Shown: positions 23,794 through 36,086 of the stretch, one piece after another
How the letters are laid out: every line of letters begins with the position of its first letter
How positions within the stretch are numbered: position 1 is the first letter of the stretch
Source of the DNA: Chlorocebus sabaeus
Taxonomy: Eukaryota; Chordata; Mammalia; Primates; Cercopithecidae
Assembly (NCBI RefSeq): GCF_047675955.1
Contig: NC_132904.1
Span: 57,159,435-57,223,434 of the forward strand
Reading direction: 5' to 3'
Length of the DNA: 64,000 nt
Translations under genes and position numbers: made by a program
Notes under the pieces: generated by a model
What the model saw: only the letters and a program-made list of their open reading frames with translations
Told to the model about the DNA's origin: nothing
Databases searched by the model: none

Positions 23794-24741
23794 TCAGGGC
23801 TCATTTTTTGTCTTCTGAGGGAAAACCCCAATTACATTGCCTTGTGTTTTTCTTAGGGCTATCTGCATTTCTTTGTTTCTCAGACCGTACACGATGGGGT
23901 TAAGCAGAGGCGTCAGTATTGTGTATGTCACGGCCGTCAGCATGTCTTCATGGAAGGAGTTGCTGTTCTTGGGCCTCAAATAGACAAAGCAAGCAAATCC
24001 ATAGTGTATGGACACAACAGTGAGGTGGGAGGAGCAAGCTGAGAAGGCCTTAAACCTCCTCTTTGCAGAGGGCATCTTTGTGACTATGAACACAATGAAG
24101 ACAAAGGAAATCATAATTAAAATAAAGCTGCCCATCAACACACAGGCAGAGAGTACAAAAATAGCCATTTCATAATCGGAAGTGTAATTACAAGCAAGGG
24201 AGACCACTGGTGAGAAATAGTGCCGGATAGTGTTCAAGTCGCAAAAAGACAAGTTGAATACAGTGATGGTGATGCACAGAGAAAGCAGGAACCCAACCAT
24301 CCAAGAAGCCATCATCTTCTGCAAGCAGATCTTTCTTGTCATAAGGGGGTGGTACTGCAGTGGGCTGTGGATGGCCGTGTAGCGGACATAGGACATAGCG
24401 GCCATGATGAAACGGTTGTTGGATGCAAAGCCCAGAAAGGAAAACATCTGTGTGGCACACTCAGGAAGAGAAATGGTCTTGCTCTCTGACAGCAAGTCCA
24501 CCAACATGCGAGGCATGACTACCACAGTGGTACAGGTTTCTGAAAAGGACAGGCCACAGAGGAAAAAGTACATGGGAGTGTGAAGGTTGTGGCTGAGCTT
24601 GATGGCCCCCATTATGGACACATTTGCAGTTAGGATGGTCATATGGGAGAAGAGAATCACCACAAAAAGTAGACTCTGCAGGTCTGAAAAACTGGAAAAT
24701 CCCCACAGAATGAATATGCTCACTGCAGTGTGATTGCCCAT
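23794..24741 (-). CDS. OR10AB1P: Olfactory receptor, OR10AB-like, open frame but motif-damaged
   Basis: Odorant-receptor class GPCR of the plasma membrane, normally signalling through G-olf in olfactory neurons. The open frame begins at 24762, but the OR-like start is its eighth residue (MGNHTAV, ATG at 24741), giving 315 residues. Visible from 24762 numbering: NHT glycosylation site (10-12), LHTPMYFFL (60-68), Cys102 before TM3, TM4 about 148-168, TM5 about 197-222, KAFSACSSHLTVVSIHYG (TM6), PLLNPIVYGLRNKE (TM7). Oddities: DRY is VRY (126-128). Between HYF (181-183) and SPVV three residues of the usual FFCDI stretch are missing, so the loop-2 cysteine expected to pair with Cys102 is gone. 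SY in TM5 is SF. The C-tail is slightly extended. The frame is open, yet function is doubtful. The OR10AB assignment rests on resemblance and cluster context, and the symbol (that of the human pseudogene) is tentative. Confidence 0.7.
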   Translation of the reverse strand: MGNHTAVSIFILWGFSSFSDLQSLLFVVILFSHMTILTANVSIMGAIKLSHNLHTPMYFFLCGLSFSETCTTVVVMPRMLVDLLSESKTISLPECATQMFSFLGFASNNRFIMAAMSYVRYTAIHSPLQYHPLMTRKICLQKMMASWMVGFLLSLCITITVFNLSFCDLNTIRHYFSPVVSLACNYTSDYEMAIFVLSACVLMGSFILIMISFVFIVFIVTKMPSAKRRFKAFSACSSHLTVVSIHYGFACFVYLRPKNSNSFHEDMLTAVTYTILTPLLNPIVYGLRNKEMQIALRKTQGNVIGVFPQKTKNEP

Positions 24742-24762
24742 CCTCCTGGTGGGCATGACCAC

Positions 24763-26035
24763 TGTCTATCAATGGTGCAGAGGGGCTGTTGGTCACAAGT
24801 CTGAGATCACTGTATAAAGCTCCTTATGCACTGATTTACCTTTATTTTATTCAGGGGACCTGAGCAAGTGTCAGGTAACTCTTAGAGAACCCGAGGAAAG
24901 GGAGTTAAATGCACCTGGAAAGAGGTCAAGGTCAGGAGCCTGAGTTAAGAGAAGAATGATTCTAATATGAGAATCTGTGTAGATGAGTGGGCCCAAATAC
25001 CTATACCTGGATTTTACCCCAAAAGCACTGTTTATCTCTCTTTTCTCCATTCTGGATCTGCAAGGAAGACACAAAATAATGAATGAAAGTTTTTTGATCT
25101 CACTTACTGGATTTTGAGATGTTATATTTGTCAAATGCTTTTTGTGATTTAGTGGTACCCTAGCACTCAGGGGTGCTTAAAATACTATTGATTGAATGAA
25201 TAAAATAATTCCATCATTTAAAATTACTAAAACACTTAGAAAATTCTGAGAGATCAGCGAATATTTCCAAAATAACATTCACATTTCTTTCAATGCAATC
25301 CTATCTTCATCAGTGCTCTCCACAGAGTAGTGGTTCTGAGGGTGACATTTGTGTCAACAACTAGAGCAGACAAATCAGTTTAACATGTTGTATATTCTGG
25401 GTTTCTATATGTGGTAATAATTAAAGGTTGAGACATACAACATCAATTTTTCTTATTACAATAGTTCTTAAGACATATCATTAATTTTTAAGTTCTTAAT
25501 GTCTCTTTGAAGTTCTTTGAACATCTTTTTGAAGTGTCTAATATAATAAAATGGACTAACTTAAATTTAATATAATTTTGAAGATACTGGCTCATTCCGG
25601 AATGGTGTATTCTGATCAATTTTTGTGTTTTTAGCAGAACCTCCAGAACACCTGCCAACTAATGTACTTAGGTAGTTTGCTTTGCAACAAGCCTGAAAAG
25701 AATTAAATCAAGTTCCTCAGATAAATTTTGCCAGTAATATTTCTATTTTGATTGTTCAACATACAATCTGCTTAGGACATGAGGGCAGAAAAATGATATG
25801 AAGACTCTTCATAGAATTTTCATTTTAATTTCAGTCATGGTTAAAGGTGGAGGGAAAGAAATGAGGAAGCAGGTATGAGAATGAAGGGCTGGGAGAGAAA
25901 AAAGAAATACTGGCTGAAATTATTTTGAAAGATTCATCAAGACTAATGACAAAATAAGACAAAAAACAAAACAATTATATTGTTAGTTGAGGAGTTACTG
26001 TCTTCTATGTGCATTGCATTTGTAGGTAAGGAATA
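24763..26035. other. Upstream flank of the OR10-like gene, single-copy
   Basis: No repeats recognised. A possible splice acceptor (minus strand CATTGATAG/ACAGTGG, about 24770) lies just before the first in-frame ATG at 24762. No other gene is visible. Confidence 0.4.
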
Positions 26036-26215
26036 CAAGAAGAGTCAGAGCAGGTAACCAGCACCTACTCAATACCAATAATGTATTATACAAGATGCTA
26101 GGATTAGACAGAACTGTCTCATGTAATTCTTACAAGGCTATGTGTAGAATTTTTATTTTTATTTTACAAAATGTGAAAGTAAGGTATGGAGTGGTAACAC
26201 GACTATCAAAGTCCA
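26036..26215 (+). repeat. MIR-like ancient SINE
   Basis: Shows the MIR order: GATGCTAGGATTA, TGTCTCATGTAATTCTTACAA, ATTTTACAAAATGTGAAA, AAGGTATGGAG. Diverged but collinear. Confidence 0.6.
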
Positions 26216-27084
26216 TGAATTTATTCCATATATACTGACTAGATGCCAATGATGTGTCCAGCAATTGTATCCATAGGAAGCACAACATGGAACCAGACAT
26301 GTAGGATCTCTGTGATGTGAGAGTGCATAAGTACTGTCGTTTGTGGAATTTGAAAGCCCTCTCTGAGGAGGTGATGCACTTAAATGGAGAATAGAATAAC
26401 AATATGTAAACTATGTGATGATCAGGGGGAGATACTGCAGGTACAAGGCACAGATAACACAAAGACCCTTAGGTAGAAAACAAATATACCCAAGCATTCT
26501 TCAATCAAGACTCATATCATTTATTTTTTAGTCTACTCCCCAACAGACTCTTTCCTCTGAAGGTTTCTCAGATGATTTACCTCTAAAGGAAAGTCTTTCC
26601 CATTTCTATTGTTTCAGAACCACTCACTTTGTATGACTCTCCAATTTCAGCCTCTATCAAAAAAGGATCTCCAATTTCTTCTGGGACATCTCCAATTCCA
26701 GAATGTCCTCCAAGTATTGAATACAGATGTTCAGAGCAAAATTGGCCATATTCCCTTACATATCGGGTTTCCTTCCTGTGTTTCCTCTCTGAGTTATTTA
26801 CAGACATTGTAGAGTTACCATTAGGCTGCGTTTCTTATTCCTTCCACATCTTTCACCCCAATGAGTTACTTCCAAAATTCTAGATATCTGTTTTCCAACA
26901 TCTTAACCTTCTTTTTTAGTCCCTCTGCAGTTGCCCTATATCTGTCCCATAGGGTGAATATGGTATCTCCTTCTCCCAGTTCTATCCTTCACCTACTGCC
27001 AGCTTATTTATGTCACACCTGTGACCACGCTATGTCTCCTCATTATAGATGTCTTTTGGACCCCTTTTGCTTACAAGCTAGATA
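26216..27084. other. Anonymous single-copy sequence
   Basis: No gene or repeat recognised. Overlapping opposite-strand frames at 26583-26883 have no domain signature. Confidence 0.45.
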
Positions 27085-27260
27085 ATACTAATAACTTATA
27101 CTCTTTATTATATGTTTTGGTTTCATAGTCTTGTATATACTCATAGCTACCCTAAGATATAAGTATTATTACAATGATCTTATTTGCAATTAGGAAATTG
27201 TGGCTTAGAGAGGTACCTGATTTGCCAAAAGTGAGATAGGTGGTAAATGTATGTGCATGG
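27085..27260 (+). repeat. MIR-like ancient SINE
   Basis: MIR-type order: ACTCATAGCTACCCTAAGATATAAGTATTA, AATTAGGAAATTGTGGCTTAGAGAGGT, TTTGCCAAAAGTGAGATAGG. Confidence 0.6.
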
Positions 27261-29068
27261 CATATTTACAGCAAGGCAGTGAGAGTCTAGAGAACTACAT
27301 GTTTAGCTAGCTGATTCTGAGGGGAATTCCACCTAGCATGGCTTCAAGATCTTACCTGTCCATCCTCATTTCCTACAGCCAAGTTCTCCTACAAAAGAAA
27401 CATCCCACTATTTCTCAAATATAGCATGTCCTTTTAGGGCTCTTCTACTATATCCATGTTATTTTCTCTAAGTTGCAATGTATTTCCTGCCCTTCTCTGC
27501 CTCCTAAAAACATAGCTTTCTCAAAATGACAATTTATCACTTCTCAGAAGACTCTCTAAATTTGCCTAGCTATGTTATTCACCTTTTAGATTTAGATACC
27601 ATTTTATTGTAATAAGACATTTTTTACAAGCTTGGCTTCTGTACTAGACAGGACAAAGAACAGTGTAAAATTTTGTCTCCCCCAACTTTTAGCCTAAGCT
27701 GAGCACAATGTCGGCTTTGATTAAGGTCAGTTCGATGGCTATAGGATAAAACAGGATCTCATATTCTCCAGAAAGTCTTCCATGATTATTCAGTGATTAT
27801 TACTTCAATTCATTTATTAATTCCTCCAATACATTGCTTGAGCTCTTTTGCATTTATTTTATTTAGACATGCACTAAAGAGAGTTGGCTGCTTTCTAAGT
27901 GAATTTTAAGTATCTTGTCGCCTAGCAATGTGAATGCAATAGGTGCTTTCTAAATGCTTGCTTAATTGCACTTATGAATGTTGAATAACATCAAAAACAA
28001 ACAAACAAGTTCTGAAAACTTCAACCATGGTTTCTTAGAGCCTAGGAGAAAGAAACTATTATTTTTACATTCTAGACACTCCCCTTATTTACTACAGTAT
28101 TAAATCATGCTTGACTTATAAATGGTCATATTAGAGTCACTGGGAGAGCTTTTTCAAAGAATATATTTCCACATACATATACCCCACAAGTTCTTGGCAA
28201 ATATCTTCAAGAAGAAAATCTCCAGGATATCAGGATATGTATAGTTTGCACAATCTTTCTCAGTGATGGTGGTTGGGAGCATTTGACTTTTGTGATACTT
28301 TTCATATATGTTGATGGTAAAGTCTGCTTTCTTCATTATTTAAGTATAGTAATGACAAAAGGTATGTCCATATGACATTACCTGCTTCCTTCCCAATGAC
28401 CCTGGCAGCTTCTGGTGAACAAGATGCCCCTAACATTGTGTCAGCCTTTCTGTTTGGTTTGCCCAAATCTTACCCTCTTTCTATGCCTGGCTTTTGCCTT
28501 GAGTTTGCCATCCTGGTCTCTGTTTTTTGTTCTTCAAAGCCCTCCTCACGCAGTTTTCTGGGTTCTCTCTTTACCAAGAATAAGAAACAGACAACATTCT
28601 TAATTTTCATCTGTCTGTGCTCGTAGTTTCTTCAATACTACTGAAGAATAGTAGTAGAATATTCAAGATACTTCAATTTCTAACAGGCTATAAACACCCA
28701 CAGATACTTGATTATTAGAACATATAGAATGAAATTATGTACATTGTAAAAAGTAAAACAAAACAAAACAAAAACCCAAACTCTAAAATTCCTACCTTCT
28801 AAAGAAGGAGAATTACCTTCCAGTTTCTTAAAATCATGAAGTACTTAAGCTGGAATAATGTACAGTCTCACAACACAGGTGCGACTTTCTGCAGTTCTTC
28901 CTGTCAGTTCACTTATCTCTTCATTCAAGGGTAAGTGTTTAAGCAACTTTTCCCCTTGAATGGCTGTGATCAGTCCCCTCTGAATTTAGAGTCACCTATA
29001 CATAAAAGGTAGTGTCATCTTCATTTCTTGGAGATGGAGCTCAGAACCATGAAGATTTTATTGTTCTT
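27261..29068. other. Mostly anonymous sequence with an L2-like remnant
   Basis: 27760-27990 resembles an L2 3' segment (AAAGTCTTCCATGATTATT and later AATAGGTGCTTTCTAAATG). The remainder is unassigned. The 84-codon frame at 28372-28626 shows no family feature. Confidence 0.45.
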
Positions 29069-30179
29069 TTTTTTTTTTTTTTAAATTTATTTATTATTAT
29101 TAAACTTCAAGTTGTAGGGTACATGTGCACAACGTACAGGTTTGCTACATATGTATACTTGTGCCATGTTGGTGTGCTGCACCCATCAACTCGTCATTTA
29201 CATCAGGTATAACTCCCAATGCAATCCCTCCCCCCTCCCCCCTCCCCATGATAGGCCCCGGTGTGTGATGTTCCCCTTCCTGAGTCCAAGTGATCTCATT
29301 GTTCAGTTCCCACCTGTGAGTGAGAACATGCGGTGTTTGGTTTTCTGTTCTTGTGATAGTTTGCTAAGAATGATGGTTTCCAGCTGCATCCATGTCCCTA
29401 CAAAGGACACAAACTCATCCTTTTTTATGGCTGCATAGTATTCCATGGTGTATATGTGCCACATTTTCTTAATCCAATCTGTCACTGATGGACATTTGGG
29501 TTGATTCCAAGTCTTTGCTATTGTGAATAGTGCTGCAATAAACATACGTGTGCATGTGTCCTTATAGCAGCATAATTTATAATCCTTTGGGTATATACCC
29601 AGTAATGGGATGGCTGGGTCATATGGTACATCTAGTTCTAGATCCTTGAGGAATCGCCATACTGTTTTCCATAATGGTTGAACTAGTTTACAATCCCACC
29701 AACAGTGTAAAAGTGTTCCTATTTCTCCACATCCTCTCCAGCACCTGTTGTTTCCTGACTTTTTAATGATCGCCATTCTAACTGGTGTGAGATGGTATCT
29801 CATTGTGGTTTTGATTTGCATTTCTCTGATGGCCAGTGATGATGAGCATTTTTTCATGTGTCTGTTGGCTGTATGCATGTCTTCTTTTGAGAAATGTCTG
29901 TTCATATCCTTTGCCCACTTTTGGATGGGGTTGTTTGTTTTTTTCTTGTAAATTTGTTTGAGTTCTTTGTAGGTTCTGGATATTAGCCCTTTGTCAGATG
30001 AGTAGATTGCAAAAATTTTCTCCCATTCTGTAGGTTGCCTGCTCACTCTGATGGTAGTTTCTTTTGCTGTGCAGAAGCTCTTTAGTTTGATGAGATCCCA
30101 TTTGTCAATTTTGGCTTTTGCTGCCGTTGCTTTTGGTGTTTTAGACATGAAGTCTTTGCCCATGCCTATGTCCTGAATG
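29069..30179 (-). mobile_element. Young L1 (Old World monkey type), 5'-truncated, minus strand
   Basis: Poly(T) at 29069-29082, then a complete 3' UTR and the last part of ORF2. The L1 text ends at about 30179 (minus strand begins near QDIGMGKDF). It is nearly identical to 18530-18719 where they overlap. No convincing target-site duplication is visible at the two ends, which is unusual for such a young copy. Confidence 0.9.
29303..30178 (-). pseudogene. L1 ORF2 C-terminal fragment, open
   Basis: About 290 codons of L1 ORF2 protein C-terminus without a stop: the region after the reverse transcriptase, including the cysteine-rich segment (C-W-R-G-C-G...H-C-W-W-D-C) and ending FSLTGGN. The open frame reaches to 30208 because it runs into flanking DNA. 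Endonuclease and reverse transcriptase are absent, so it cannot mobilise anything. It is not a host gene. Confidence 0.9.
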
Positions 30180-31684
30180 CTGGGACCACTGAGACCACTA
30201 TCTTGCAACTACTGATTTAGATACCAGAAGTCTTGACCTCTATATCACTCTATGTGATGCTCACAAATATGTTTTCTTAAATCCTCACACACCATAAGGG
30301 CTTTTCAATGAAGTTTGCTCCTGTTATTCTGAATAATAGTAGAAATGATTGAAATTCAACTTGTTAAAAATATACTTTAGAATGTAGAGGATGCATTTGG
30401 GCATATTTTACTTCCTGCACAATACCATTTATTTTATGATTCTGAAAATTTGTGAAGTCTCTCCGGTCTCTTCAACCTTATTCACAGGGAAAGGGAATGG
30501 GTCATCATTAGAAGCTATTGCCTGGGGAAACAAAAGAAGGAAGGTAAGAAGAAAACAAACACACAGTATGATCACTGTGATTTTTTTTTCTCATGGGGCA
30601 ACTTTGCTGTAGAAGACCTTGATGAAAAGGAATATCCACTATTACCCAAACCTCCAGTCACTGCACTGCTATCTGTAATATCCACAGGTGGCTTCGAATT
30701 TCCCCTGTCATCAGATTGTCCCTCATTGTCTTTGCCATTTATAACAATCTTCTACCTAATGTATTATCAAGTCTTGTCTCCAATATCTGTTCTCATCATC
30801 TCAATACTTCAGGCAAACCAATGCACTATATTCAAATTAAATTCTGCATTTTCCTCATTCTGTTTTCTGTTCCTTCTGTCTGAAAAATCTCTATTCTTGA
30901 TTTCACCCATCCAAAATCTTGCTCATTCTTCAAGGTTCAGAACAAATGCCACATCATCCAAGAAACTCCTAGCTTGCATAATGTATAAAAATCGAGACAG
31001 AAATTGTTGTCATTAAGAAGGAATTCTATAAGGGGAGGCATTTACTTTGCATAACTTGCATTGGGTACCAGAACATCAATGCTAACAGAGTCAGTGTAAC
31101 AGTGTAGATAGCTGTACATAATAAATAAGACTTGTTGAAACTAAGCAGACATTTTAGTGCCTTTCCTGGATCTCCCTTACCAGAGCAGTGAATACATCCC
31201 CCAGCTTCTTCGAGAGCCAGCTTCTAACATATATAAACCTCTTTTTTGAGAATTGCTCTTAGCAAAAAGGAAGATAAGTGACTGAAAATAGCTGGGAGTG
31301 CATACCCTCATACCCAGGGTGCCCCATAGCCAACAACGGAATGATATGATGGCTTTAAAACAATGGCAGAAATGTCCTATTGCTGCAAGCTAGAACCACT
31401 CCAAAGTGCCATTCATGCTCCAATACTTCCTGGGGAATCAGACTGAAGCTACTTTCAACTGACTCCACACCTTTCTCTGGCATATTCCCATGCCTTGTCC
31501 TGTTTCTCTCTCATTCTTTGTTTTCTCCTGAGATCACTCTTTTACTAAATCACACGCATTTGAATTGGTAAGGTTCTGCTTTTGCAGAACTTGCGATAAG
31601 ACAGAGTCTTAATAAATACACGAGAATAAAGACTGCTTATACTTTTTTATACACACTCAAAATTTAAAAATAATAGAGTATATC
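30180..31684. other. Anonymous sequence with L2-like and unnamed repeat remnants
   Basis: 30850-30990 resembles L2 (TTCCTCATTCTG, TGCTCATTCTTCAAGGTTCAGA, ATCATCCAAGAAACTCCTAG). 31440-31590 (CATTCCCATGCCTTGTCCTG, TTTTCTCCTGAGATCACTC) resembles a common dispersed repeat. No gene is recognised. Confidence 0.45.
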
Positions 31685-31749
31685 TAGTGACTGAAGATAG
31701 TGAAAAACAAAACAAAACAAAACAACAACAAAAGCAAAATAATGAACTA

Positions 31750-31865
31750 TCAACAGTACTTACCCTTTCCCATCTTGAACCACTGTCTGTTTTGTATTCT
31801 GCAATCTCACACTCCTACTTTGGGCCTTTTTCTATCACTTTTGTCTTTTTCATGTTTGGTAGAGA
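31750..31865 (+). repeat. Dispersed repeat, inverted relative of 3275-3395
   Basis: Shared landmarks (reverse-complemented at the other site) include CTTTCCCATCTTGAA versus CTCTCCCATCTTGAA and TTTTGTATTCTGCAATCTCACA. Family not named. Confidence 0.5.
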
Positions 31866-32938
31866 GTGAAACTTCACCAACTTGAAGGAACACCTCACAG
31901 TGAGGCCCTTCTTCAGTTCTCATCACCAAGGACCACACAGTTACCGAGGTTGCCAACCCCAGCTATCTGAGTCAATCAGACACCATACACACTGAGACCC
32001 ACAGTCACCATATGCCCCTTCATTTGGTACCTCATGCATTCCAGTATTTCTAGCCTCCTGCGGGTGAAGGTCTTTACTTTTAAAAGTCAGCTCATGAATT
32101 TTGAAGGGGAAGACTGCTTCTTCAAATGCATAGACACCTACACAAAGTTACAAGAATCACAGAGAATCAGGAAAACATGAGGCCACCAAAAGAACACAAT
32201 ACACTTCCAGTAATTGTACTAAAAATTGGAGATCCACAAGTTGACTGAAAAAGAATTTGAAATAATTGTTCTAATGAAATTCAGGGACTAGAAAAGAATG
32301 CAGGTAAATAATTTAACAAAATAAGGACAAAAATAAAAAAATAAGAATTCAAGAGATAGGAAAACACTAAAAGAAACAACTTTTGAGCTAAAAATACAAT
32401 GACTGAATTAAAAAATGCAATAGAGTTCTTCAACAGCAGACTCAATCAAGAAGAAGAAAAAATCAGTAAAATCAGACAGGTCATTTGAAATTATCAGAGG
32501 AGAAAAAAGGAAAGTAATAAAAAAATGAAGAAAGTTTATGGGCTATGTGGAACACTATCAAGAGAGCTAACTTTGCATTAGGGGAGTTACAAAAGGAAAA
32601 GAGAGAGAGAATGGGGCAAAAAGTTTACTGTAAGAAATTATGGTTGAAAACTTCCCAAATCTGGGGAGAGACCCTCATCTCACACTGTATACAAAAATTA
32701 CCTCAAATGGATTAAAGACTTAAACATAAGACCTAAAACTCTAAAACTACTAGATTAAAACATAGGATAAAAGCTCCATGACATTGGTCTGGTCAATGAG
32801 TTTTTGGATATGGCTCCCAAAGCACAAACAACAAAAGCAAAATTAGACAAATGAAATTACATAAAACCAAAAAGTTTCAGCATGGCAAAGGGAAAAATCA
32901 ACAGAATAAGGAGACAACTAATGAAATGGGAGAAAAAG

Positions 32939-33214
32939 CTGGGCACAGTGGCTCATTCCTGTAGTCCCAGCACCTTGGGAGGCTGAGGTGGGCAGAGCAC
33001 TTGAGATCAGGAGTTTGAAACCAGCCTGGCCAACATGGTGAAACTCTGTCTCTACTAAAAATACAAAAATTAGTTGGGTGTGGTGGCACAAGCCTGTAAT
33101 CCCACCTACTTGGGAGGCTAAGGCAGGAGAATTGCTTGAACTTGGGAGACGGAGGTTGCAGTGAGCTAAGATCACACCACAGCACTCCATCCTGGGCATC
33201 TAAAAAAAAAAAAA
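32939..33214 (+). mobile_element. Alu (S/J-like), plus strand
   Basis: GCTGGGCACAGTGGCTC to a short A tail. The right end of the second monomer is shortened (GGGCATCTAAAA in place of the usual end). Confidence 0.85.
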
Positions 33215-33668
33215 GACAGAAAGAAATGAGATAAAATAAAACAGTCATTTCTCATACAAATGGGTAATGGGTGTATTAAAAAATGTTCAACATCACTAAT
33301 CTTCAGGGAAATGTAAATTAAATTAAAACCACAATTAGTTATCACCTCACACCTATTAGGATAACTATTATGAAAAAAATCAGCAGGTATTGGCAAGGAT
33401 GTGGGGGATAAGCAAACTTTATACATTGTTAGTGGGGTTGTAAATTGGTGTGGCCAATATGGAAAACAGCGTAAAAATTCCTCAAAAATCTAAAAGTAGA
33501 ACTACCATAGAATCTAGCAATCCTACTTGTAAGTATATAGCCAAAAGAATTGCAATCAGTTTCTCAAACGATTTCTCCACTCCCATGTTCATTGCAGTAT
33601 TATTGACTGTAAGTAACATATGGCAATAACTAGGTGTTAATTGATGGATGAGTGGATAAAGAAAATGA

Positions 33669-33851
33669 GATGTGTGTGTATAACATATACGTATATATGT
33701 ACATATACATATATGTATATGATATATGTGTATGTGTGTATATATGTAGTATATATGTACACATATATACTCTATAAGAGTCCATAGTATGTTTTATATA
33801 ATATATATAACATATGTTATTATATATGATATATGTACTCACATACACATA
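33669..33851. repeat. TA/TG-rich microsatellite
   Basis: About 180 bases of alternating TA with CA/TG interruptions. The minus-strand Y/I/M-rich frame over it is a repeat artefact. Confidence 0.85.
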
Positions 33852-34340
33852 CTGTGGAATATTATTCAGCCATAAAAAGGAGAAATTCTGCCATTTTTGA
33901 AAACGTGAATGGAACTCAAGAACATTATTCTAAGTTAAATAAGCCAGACACATAAATGGAAATATTGCATGATCTCACTTACGAAATTTAAGTGGTCAAA
34001 CTCATAAAGAGAGTGGAAAGATGGTTGCCAGGGATTGAAGGTGTTTGAGAAAAGAGAGGATTTGGGTCAAAGAGTACAAACTTTTGGTTATAAGATGAGT
34101 AAGTTCTTGGCAAATAATGTACGGCATAGTAACTATAGGTAATAATGATGTATACTTGAAATTTGATAAGACAAGAGATATTAAGTGTTCTCACCACACA
34201 TACACACACACTATGAGGTGATGGGTATGTTAGCTTGATTCTATTGTTATTGCATGTCAATTAAATTTTTTAAAAACTCATGTTGTACATCTTAGATACA
34301 ATTTTTGATGATCAATCATGCCTCAATAAAGCTGGAAATA

Positions 34341-34780
34341 AAATAATATTGCTTTTGTATATTATCTTTGTATATAGAGATCTTATTAAATTAGTAGTAA
34401 TTTGTTTTATAGATATCTGAGAATTTCCTGCTTGAATTGGAAACAAAGGAGAGTTTAAATTCTTCCTGTTTAATCTTTATATTTTTTGTTACTTTTTATT
34501 GCCTTATTTCAATACCTGGTATTTCTAATATAATGTTGAATAGAAGGAGTGAGGTTGGACCTTCTTGCCTTTTACCCAAATGTGGATGGAAGTCATTTAA
34601 TATTTTACCACTAAGAATGATGTTAGTTGAAAGATTTTGTAGATACTCTTCCTCATTTTTTATCACTATAGTTGTTACTGCTCTCTCTTCCCCTTTCCTG
34701 CATTTTTGGATTATTTGAACTTTTAAAAAAGTCCATTTGCACTTTTCCATTGGCATTTTTGGCATACCTCTTTGCATTAC
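34341..34780 (-). mobile_element. Old L1 ORF2 fragment, minus strand
   Basis: Minus-strand L1 RT-region text, highly diverged (landmark ATGTTGAATAGAAGGAGTGA and CCTTCTTGCCTTTTACCC). Confidence 0.65.
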
Positions 34781-35029
34781 TTTTTAAATGATTGCTTTCA
34801 GAATTATAACATATGCTTCTAAATTTTTGGAGTTTACCTAGAGTTAATTAACTCACATAAAATATACAGACTTTGAGACCTTATATGCTTATTTTCTTCG
34901 TGCCACCTTTATGTTATAGTTGTCATATATCTTACATCTCTGTACATAAATACCCCACAAGGCAATATTACAATTTTTATTTGCTGATTTATATGAATGT
35001 GAAAGGAATTAAGAGAAATACAGTGTTTT

Positions 35030-35345
35030 TTCTTAGCTTTATTGAGCTATAATTAACACATAAAAATTGTGTCTATTTATGGTGTACAATGTAATATTCT
35101 GACATATGCATACATTATGAAATGATTAAATCAAGCAAATTACCATATCCATCACTTCACAAACTTATAAAATTTTTGTGATCAAAATATTTGAGATCTA
35201 TTCTCTTAATTTTTAAGTATATTTTATTAAATATAGTCACCATGCTGTACAATAGATAGCCAGAAAAATATAATACATCTTTATATTAAACCAGCTTTTT
35301 ACCATTTTAGATTATTTTCATACATTCCTACAAACAAGAGATTCC
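35030..35345 (-). mobile_element. Old L1 3' UTR fragment, minus strand
   Basis: AGCTTTATTGAGCTATAATTAAC, GTGTACAATGTAAT and CACCATGCTGTACAATAGAT are characteristic of L1M-type 3' regions in reverse orientation. Confidence 0.75.
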
Positions 35346-36080
35346 CTTTCTCCCCTTGACGTTCTGCTTCTTGGTTGTATGATCAAGGTCACTTCTGTAA
35401 CAACGGTGTCTTAATTCTACAGGAACAAATGAGAGGCCCAGAGATTGCCTTCCAGAACGGTTCATCTGAAAGATCAAGGCAGAGTGTGTTTGCATCGAAT
35501 TCCAGCCATTATTGGTTGGGGTTGCCCTTAGGAGAATTTACGGCTACCACATCTAGGATGTGCTTGCATGAGGACTAAGCAGGCTTCTAATGGTTTCCTA
35601 AAGGTCTCAGGCTTCAGATAAGACGTGGAGTATTCAAGTGGAGCGTTTTAGTGGTTAGCACTGGAAGCAGGAAACTGACAATGTGGATTGGAATCACCCA
35701 GCACAAAATGCTTGAACTCCTCAGTCTCAGTTCTCTCATCTGAAAAAGTAAGGGCAATAAAAATACCTCATAAAATTGTTGTAAGGATTAAATGAGTGTA
35801 AACTGTTAAGCATAGTTGTTGGCATAAAGCGACCTCTGAATGAATGCTGGTTCTAATTATCTTGGTAGGGTAAACCTGCTTTCTCAAAAGAAGGGCTTCA
35901 GGGGTTAAGATAGGAGATTCTAAAATTAGGATTAGAAAGGGAATTAGGGAAAAATTGAGTATTTGGGTTGAAAATACCTGTATTCTACCACTGTCTCCCT
36001 ATATCATAAGGAACCACTCAAGAGACAACTCTTTGAGATATCAATGGTGAGAGATTATTTCTTATCTGGGAATCATCCAA
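35346..36080. other. Anonymous sequence containing a minus-strand MIR
   Basis: 35690-35860 reads as a reverse MIR (CAGTCTCAGTTCTCTCATCTGAAAAA, TAAAATTGTTGTAAGGATTAAATGAG). No coding evidence elsewhere. Confidence 0.5.
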
Positions 36081-36086
36081 ACATCT

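Larger units (their letters stand above)
32160..34340 (+). mobile_element. Old L1 (L1M-type), internally shortened, plus strand
   Basis: ORF1-like text (about 32200-32680) passes directly into late ORF2 (about 32680 on, CCTCAAATGGATTAAAGACTTAAA) and on to the 3' UTR ending near 34340. An Alu splits it at 32939-33214 and a TA-rich microsatellite expands inside it at 33669-33851. Confidence 0.75.

Noticed and set aside
29303..30208. 301-codon open frame as a possible host gene
   Set aside because: It is the C-terminal part of L1 ORF2 in a 5'-truncated element, with a few flanking codons at its start.
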